Source: an uncultured Bacilli bacterium (GTDB taxonomy: Bacteria > Bacillota_I > Bacilli_A > RF39 > UBA660). Taken from it: 9,595 nt of DNA. The notes under the pieces are model-generated. The model made no database searches, was not told where the DNA came from, and saw nothing but the letters and a program-made list of their open reading frames with translations. The translations under genes were made by a program, and so were the position numbers. Positions 7,267-9,595 of this stretch are shown piece after piece; within the stretch, counting starts at the first letter, position 1; every line of letters begins with the position of its first letter. The stretch lies in NCBI GenBank assembly GCA_948874605.1, contig CAQRXS010000045.1, positions 1 through 9,595 on the forward strand. The letters are read 5' to 3'.

Positions 7267-8384
7267 AAGATATCATTATAGAAAAGAAAAAAGAAAAAGC
7301 AATTTTAAAATTTGAAGATCTTTTTCAAGCACGAAAAGAAATATATGCAAATGGTTCAACAGATTCTATAAAGAATACAGATAGAATAAATGAATTAGCA
7401 GATACTCTTCATCCTGAAAAAATAGAAGTTGTAGTTGCATCGATTATTCAAGAAAATGACAAAACAAAATCTTTTATTTTAAAAAAAATAAATGGCTCGT
7501 TTCCTCCTTTCAAAGCGGGTTCTTATATTACCTTAGAATTAACAATAGATCAAAGAATATATAAAATGCCTTTTCCCATAACATCAAATCCTAATAAATT
7601 AGAAGAATACAAAATAACAATATCTGAAAGTGCATCAGAGCTTGTTTCAAATTACATGTATCATAATTGTCAAGAAGGACAAACCCTTTGTATCTCTAGT
7701 CCTTACGAGAATTTTTCTTATAATAGAATTCGAGATTCCAAAGACGTTATTCTTATTTGCTCTGGTTTTGGTATAACAAGTCTTTATGCACTGGTACAAG
7801 AGTTATTATCTCAACAACTTCCAAGTATTACATTACTTTATGAAGAAACATCAAAAGAAGATTTATTATGGACAGAAGAACTTGAAAAATTAGAAGAAAA
7901 AAATAAAAATTTTAATATTAAATATTTTTTACAAGAAGAAAAAATTAATAAAGAAGCAATTGAAAATGTAGGCCCCACAGGCAAAAGTTTATTTATCACT
8001 GGGAATCAAAGTTTTTATGAAAGATTAAACCCTATTTTAAAAGAATTAGAAATACCAAATAAATTCATTCGCCACGACATGTATACTACACGTCTAAAAG
8101 ACTTCTTTAGAACAGAGCATAAGTTAACAGTCATAACAAAAAATAAATCAGTGGAAATATCTTGTTATGAAAATGAAACTTTGCTTCAAAGTTTAGAAAA
8201 AGCTCAAATAACGATTCCATCACAATGTACAGTAGGTGTATGTGGATTTTGTCGAAGTAAACTCATAAGTGGAGAAGTTAAAACAGAAATATCTGGCTTA
8301 AGAAAAAAAGATATTGAACTAAAATATATTCATCCTTGTGTGTCATATCCTTTAAGTGACATAACGCTACAATTGCCAAATTAA
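7263..8384 (+). CDS. Ferredoxin/flavodoxin-reductase-like protein with C-terminal [2Fe-2S] domain
   Basis: I place the start at ATG 7263 rather than an in-frame GTG at 7254. GAGGAG (7249-7254) lies 8 bases before this ATG, and the ATGA overlap with the upstream stop is typical of coupled genes. The product is 373 residues. A helical lead (1-50) precedes a flavin-binding barrel, a nucleotide-binding domain with S-G-F-G-I-T-S at 167-173, and a plant-type ferredoxin domain with C322-x4-C327-x2-C330-x28-C359. The layout fits FNR-type reductases that pass electrons between NAD(P)H, flavin and an iron-sulfur centre, in the cytoplasm or at the inner face of the membrane. The position of the flavin motif R-P-Y-S reads M-P-F-P (102-105), so flavin binding may be altered. 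The probable partner is the CrtI-like enzyme upstream. Confidence 0.86.
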   Translation: MKDIIIEKKKEKAILKFEDLFQARKEIYANGSTDSIKNTDRINELADTLHPEKIEVVVASIIQENDKTKSFILKKINGSFPPFKAGSYITLELTIDQRIYKMPFPITSNPNKLEEYKITISESASELVSNYMYHNCQEGQTLCISSPYENFSYNRIRDSKDVILICSGFGITSLYALVQELLSQQLPSITLLYEETSKEDLLWTEELEKLEEKNKNFNIKYFLQEEKINKEAIENVGPTGKSLFITGNQSFYERLNPILKELEIPNKFIRHDMYTTRLKDFFRTEHKLTVITKNKSVEISCYENETLLQSLEKAQITIPSQCTVGVCGFCRSKLISGEVKTEISGLRKKDIELKYIHPCVSYPLSDITLQLPN

Positions 8385-8415
8385 GATACTGTACAAGTAT
8401 TCTTAAAAAAAATAC

Positions 8416-8443
8416 TTGCCAAACCACAAAAATATAATAAAAT
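8416..8443 (+). promoter_or_regulatory. Promoter inside the intergenic region
   Basis: TTGCCA (8416-8421, 5 of 6 to consensus) is spaced 16 bases from TAAAAT (8438-8443, 5 of 6). A perfect TATAAT overlaps at 8433-8438 but lacks a well-spaced -35. The predicted start near 8450 would transcribe the small ORF and the structured region as far as the terminator at 8653-8681. Confidence 0.5.
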
Positions 8444-8457
8444 AAAAAAATATTAAA

Positions 8458-8498
8458 AAAGGTAAAACGCCTTGATGTTTAATTTTGATTTTACTTTT
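8458..8498. other. 10-bp hairpin covering the small ORF ribosome site
   Basis: AAAGGTAAAA (8458-8467) pairs with TTTTACTTTT (8489-8498), with one G-U pair and a 21-base loop holding the ATG at 8475. On the + strand it would hide the AAAAGG motif. On the - strand the same stem is followed by T-rich sequence, so it also looks terminator-like there. Confidence 0.4.
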
Positions 8499-8534
8499 AA
8501 GTCTGCAGAATTAACAGCATTAAGAAAAAAATAA
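8475..8534 (+). CDS. Possible small ORF, 19 residues
   Basis: ATG at 8475 opens a 19-codon frame ending at TAA 8532, reading MFNFDFTFKSAELTALRKK. It has an aromatic/acidic first half and a basic end. An AAAAAAGG stretch (8455-8462) could act as ribosome site, but it is 12 bases from the ATG; a TTG at 8472 would be better spaced. That stretch can pair with codons of the ORF itself (8458-8467 with 8489-8498), putting the ATG in the loop. It resembles no toxin, pheromone or leader peptide known to me. It follows a plausible promoter and precedes a structured region and terminator. It could be a real small protein, a leader peptide, a decayed gene end, or chance. Confidence 0.3.
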   Translation: MFNFDFTFKSAELTALRKK

Positions 8535-8578
8535 AAAAGAGGAAAGACAGTAATAGGCACAAGTATGTTAATTTCCTC
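8525..8578 (-). terminator. Possible minus-strand terminator-like hairpin
   Basis: Read on the minus strand, the GAGGAAA/TTTCCTC stem (7 bp, 26-base loop) is followed at once by TTTTTTATTTTTTT. This is a terminator shape, though the loop is long and A-runs are common here. No minus-strand gene or firm promoter was found to match it. Confidence 0.25.
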
Positions 8579-8614
8579 GTTACTATAATTGTACAGTAAA
8601 AGAATCTTGCCTAT
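8539..8614 (+). ncRNA. Candidate structured RNA with crossing stems
   Basis: Stem A is GAGGAAA (8539-8545) with TTTCCTC (8572-8578), perfect over 7 bp. Stem B is ATAGGC plus AAG (8553-8558, 8561-8563) with CTTGCCTAT (8606-8614), 9 bp with a 2-base bulge. A smaller stem, TTACT (8580-8584) with AGTAA (8595-8599), lies inside B. A and B cross, so they form either a pseudoknot or two alternative folds. The segment is richer in G and C than its surroundings and lies between the small ORF and an intrinsic terminator. I recognise no Rfam family in it; tmRNA, SRP RNA and 6S RNA signatures are absent. Confidence 0.35.
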
Positions 8615-8652
8615 AAAAAAATTTAAATTGAGTTATGTTATTTTTTCTAAAC

Positions 8653-8681
8653 AAGAATACCATGAAAATTGGTATTTTTTT
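8653..8681 (+). terminator. Intrinsic terminator before recX
   Basis: AAGAATACCA (8653-8662) pairs with TGGTATTTTT (8670-8679) through a 7-base loop, with one G-U pair, and a run of seven T covers 8675-8681. It is the first canonical terminator downstream of the redox operon and also ends any transcript from the intergenic promoter. Confidence 0.8.
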
Positions 8682-8686
8682 AATCC

Positions 8687-8715
8687 TTGACGTTTTGATA
8701 GAAAAAATTTATACT
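8687..8715 (+). promoter_or_regulatory. Promoter of recX
   Basis: TTGACG (8687-8692) is spaced exactly 17 bases from TATACT (8710-8715), the best sigma-A-type promoter in the window. The predicted start near 8722 leaves a leader of about 10 bases before the ATG at 8732. No LexA-type GAAC-N4-GTTC operator is seen nearby. Confidence 0.75.
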
Positions 8716-8731
8716 TAACTTTGTGATAACT

Positions 8732-9493
8732 ATGAAAATAATAAAATATACAAAATTAAAAAATAATCAGTATCAAGTAGACTTTGATAAAGAATCACTA
8801 ATTTTATATGATGATATAATAATTCAGTATGAACTTTTACTCAAAAAATATATTAAGGAAGACGAACTTTTAAAGTTGAAAGAAGAAAATTCTTCCTTAA
8901 AAGGGTATTATCTTGCCCTAAAATATTTAAATTATAAAATGCGTACCAAAAAAGAGATTAAGGACTATTTAAAAAAGAAAGGAATTTCAGATGTATCAAT
9001 AGAAGAGAGTATCGAGAAATTGGAAAAACAAGATTACATCAATGATGATAAATATACAAAATTTTACATTAATGACAGTGTAAAGTTTTCGTTAAATGGT
9101 CCAAACTTAATATTACAAAAATTAAAAGAGATAGGGATTAAGAAAGAAACTATCTTGCAATATCTTGACAAAATTCCAGCTGAAATCTGGCAAGAAAAAA
9201 TAGAAAAATTAATTGCTAAAAAGGTCGCATCAAATCATTCCTATAGCAAAAGAAATTTAAAAAATAAATTAATTTTATTTTTGCAAACCAAAGGATATTC
9301 AAAAGAAATGGTTTGGGATAATATAGAAAATATCCAAATGCCAAACGACCCTTCGATTATAAAAAAAGAAAAAGAAAAATTAGAACGAAAATTATCTCGC
9401 AAATACGATGGAGCATCTCTAAGTTATCAAGTAAAAATGAAATTGCTTCAGAAGGGCTTTGCAAGCGATGAAATTGAAGAAATCTTAAAATAA
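8732..9493 (+). CDS. recX: Regulatory protein RecX
   Basis: I choose ATG 8732 over an in-frame GTG at 8723. The GTG lies in a GTGAT motif that looks like the ribosome site, as AGGTGAT does for two other genes here, and the predicted transcript start falls next to it. The product is 253 residues, close to the long RecX of Firmicutes and longer than the ~150-residue proteobacterial form. The diagnostic core is near residues 60-135: Y-x-A-L-K-Y-L-x-x-x-x-R-T-K-K-E-I, then L-E-K-Q-D-Y-I-N-D-D-K-Y-T, then a G-P-N-L-I-L-Q-K-L-K segment. Further three-helix repeats follow to the C-terminus (Q-K-G-F-A-S-D-E-I). RecX binds RecA filaments and limits their activity. No recA is adjacent, and the gene has its own promoter and no SOS box. 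Confidence 0.9.
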   Translation: MKIIKYTKLKNNQYQVDFDKESLILYDDIIIQYELLLKKYIKEDELLKLKEENSSLKGYYLALKYLNYKMRTKKEIKDYLKKKGISDVSIEESIEKLEKQDYINDDKYTKFYINDSVKFSLNGPNLILQKLKEIGIKKETILQYLDKIPAEIWQEKIEKLIAKKVASNHSYSKRNLKNKLILFLQTKGYSKEMVWDNIENIQMPNDPSIIKKEKEKLERKLSRKYDGASLSYQVKMKLLQKGFASDEIEEILK

Positions 9494-9514
9494 AGATGAA
9501 AAAATGGAAAATTG

Positions 9515-9523
9515 TGTTATAAT
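9515..9523 (+). promoter_or_regulatory. Extended -10 promoter downstream of recX
   Basis: TGTTATAAT is a perfect extended -10 (TGn plus TATAAT), 22 bases after the recX stop. No matching -35 is evident. It stands 33 bases before the ATG at 9557, which is preceded by an ideal TAAGGAGG (9541-9548). Confidence 0.6.
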
Positions 9524-9556
9524 TACAATAAGTTAGAATATAAGGAGGCCCTCGAG

Positions 9557-9595
9557 ATGAAGAATTTAGGGGGGGGGGTTGTTTAGACAATCTCC
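9557..9595 (+). CDS. Start of an unidentified gene interrupted by a G10 tract (3' end outside window)
   Basis: ATG 9557 has TAAGGAGG (9541-9548) at an 8-base spacing and an extended -10 promoter, so translation should start here. As written, the frame is M-K-N-L-G-G-G-V-V and then TAG at 9584. Codons 5-7 and the first base of codon 8 are the ten-G run 9569-9578. One G fewer or one G more gives a frame open to the window end (...G-L-F-R-Q-S or ...G-C-L-D-N-L). Too little is present to name a product. The initiation signals look far too good for a 9-residue product. A phase-variable gene, a homopolymer count error or a contig-end artefact are all possible. Confidence 0.4.
9569..9578. repeat. 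Homopolymer tract of ten G
   Basis: Ten consecutive G lie four codons into the last reading frame, in otherwise very AT-rich DNA. No comparable G or C run exists elsewhere in the window. Such runs are prone to strand slippage and also to sequencing error. Confidence 0.85.

Larger units (their letters stand above)
8387..8598. repeat. Imperfect 14-bp inverted repeat bounding a 212-bp intergenic segment
   Basis: TACTGTACAAGTAT (8387-8400) and ATAATTGTACAGTA (8585-8598) are inverted copies with one mismatch. The left copy also overlaps a perfect local hairpin, CAAGTATT (8394-8401) with AATACTTG (8411-8418), which has no T run and so is not a terminator. No exact target-site duplication flanks the pair. 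It may be a long-range RNA stem or the ends of a very small mobile repeat. Confidence 0.45.

Noticed and set aside
8394..8418. Perfect 8-bp hairpin right after the reductase gene, considered as its terminator
   Set aside because: No T run follows on either strand; the first canonical terminator is at 8653-8681.
8450..8681. Intergenic RNA considered as tmRNA, 6S, SRP RNA or a tracrRNA-like RNA
   Set aside because: No tRNA-like ends, no SRP core motif, no long 6S-like closing stem, and no CRISPR repeats or cas genes in the window.
8682..8731. SOS (LexA) box upstream of recX
   Set aside because: No GAAC-N4-GTTC or close variant around the promoter.
9357..9590. 77-residue open frame on the minus strand across the end of recX and the G tract
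   Set aside because: It runs opposite to recX codons and the downstream promoter, and its poly-Pro and Phe-rich content comes from the G run and A-rich DNA read backwards.

Overview
The window is strongly AT-rich, has a standard set of AGGAGG / GGTGAT-type ribosome binding sites, and every gene lies on the + strand. Low GC, a Firmicutes-length RecX and a CotJC-like ferritin-family protein point to a low-GC Bacillota, probably an anaerobic gut-type Bacilli or Clostridia lineage. That placement is inference. TGA acts as a normal stop: a TGA closes one gene within an ATGA overlap, so the Mycoplasma code is not needed.

Region 1 (1-3338) is the end of a secretion or conjugation-type gene cluster. 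It holds the C-terminal part of a C39-like cysteine peptidase, a membrane-anchored protein with a calcium-loop motif, and a VirD4/TraG-type coupling ATPase. The ATPase carries an unusual Met/Pro/Gly-rich linker, a charged helix and an acidic tail. A clear intrinsic terminator closes the cluster. No relaxase, VirB4 or integrase is visible, so whether this is an integrative element cannot be decided here.

Region 2 (3339-5716) has a ferritin-like di-metal protein with two symmetric E-x29-E-x2-H half-sites, followed by a single-chain ABC exporter (membrane domain plus ATPase). The exporter has its own promoter and is followed by a hairpin terminator.

Region 3 (5717-8384) is a two-gene redox operon. 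A CrtI/retinol-saturase-like FAD oxidoreductase is translationally coupled by an ATGA overlap to a ferredoxin-reductase-like protein with a C-terminal plant-type [2Fe-2S] domain. The arrangement suggests that the second protein feeds electrons to the first for reduction, isomerisation or desaturation of an unknown hydrophobic substrate. The reductase has lost the usual Arg-x-Tyr-Ser flavin motif.

Region 4 (8385-8731) is a 347-base gap that looks like a small transcription unit. It contains a good promoter, a 19-codon ORF whose ribosome site can be hidden in a hairpin, two crossing stems (pseudoknot or switch), and an intrinsic terminator, followed by the promoter of the next gene. This is the least explained part of the window.

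Region 5 (8732-9595) encodes RecX, then a strong promoter and ideal ribosome site for a further gene. The tenth codon of that reading frame is a stop, directly after a run of ten G. Either a phase-variable tract or a homopolymer error is likely.
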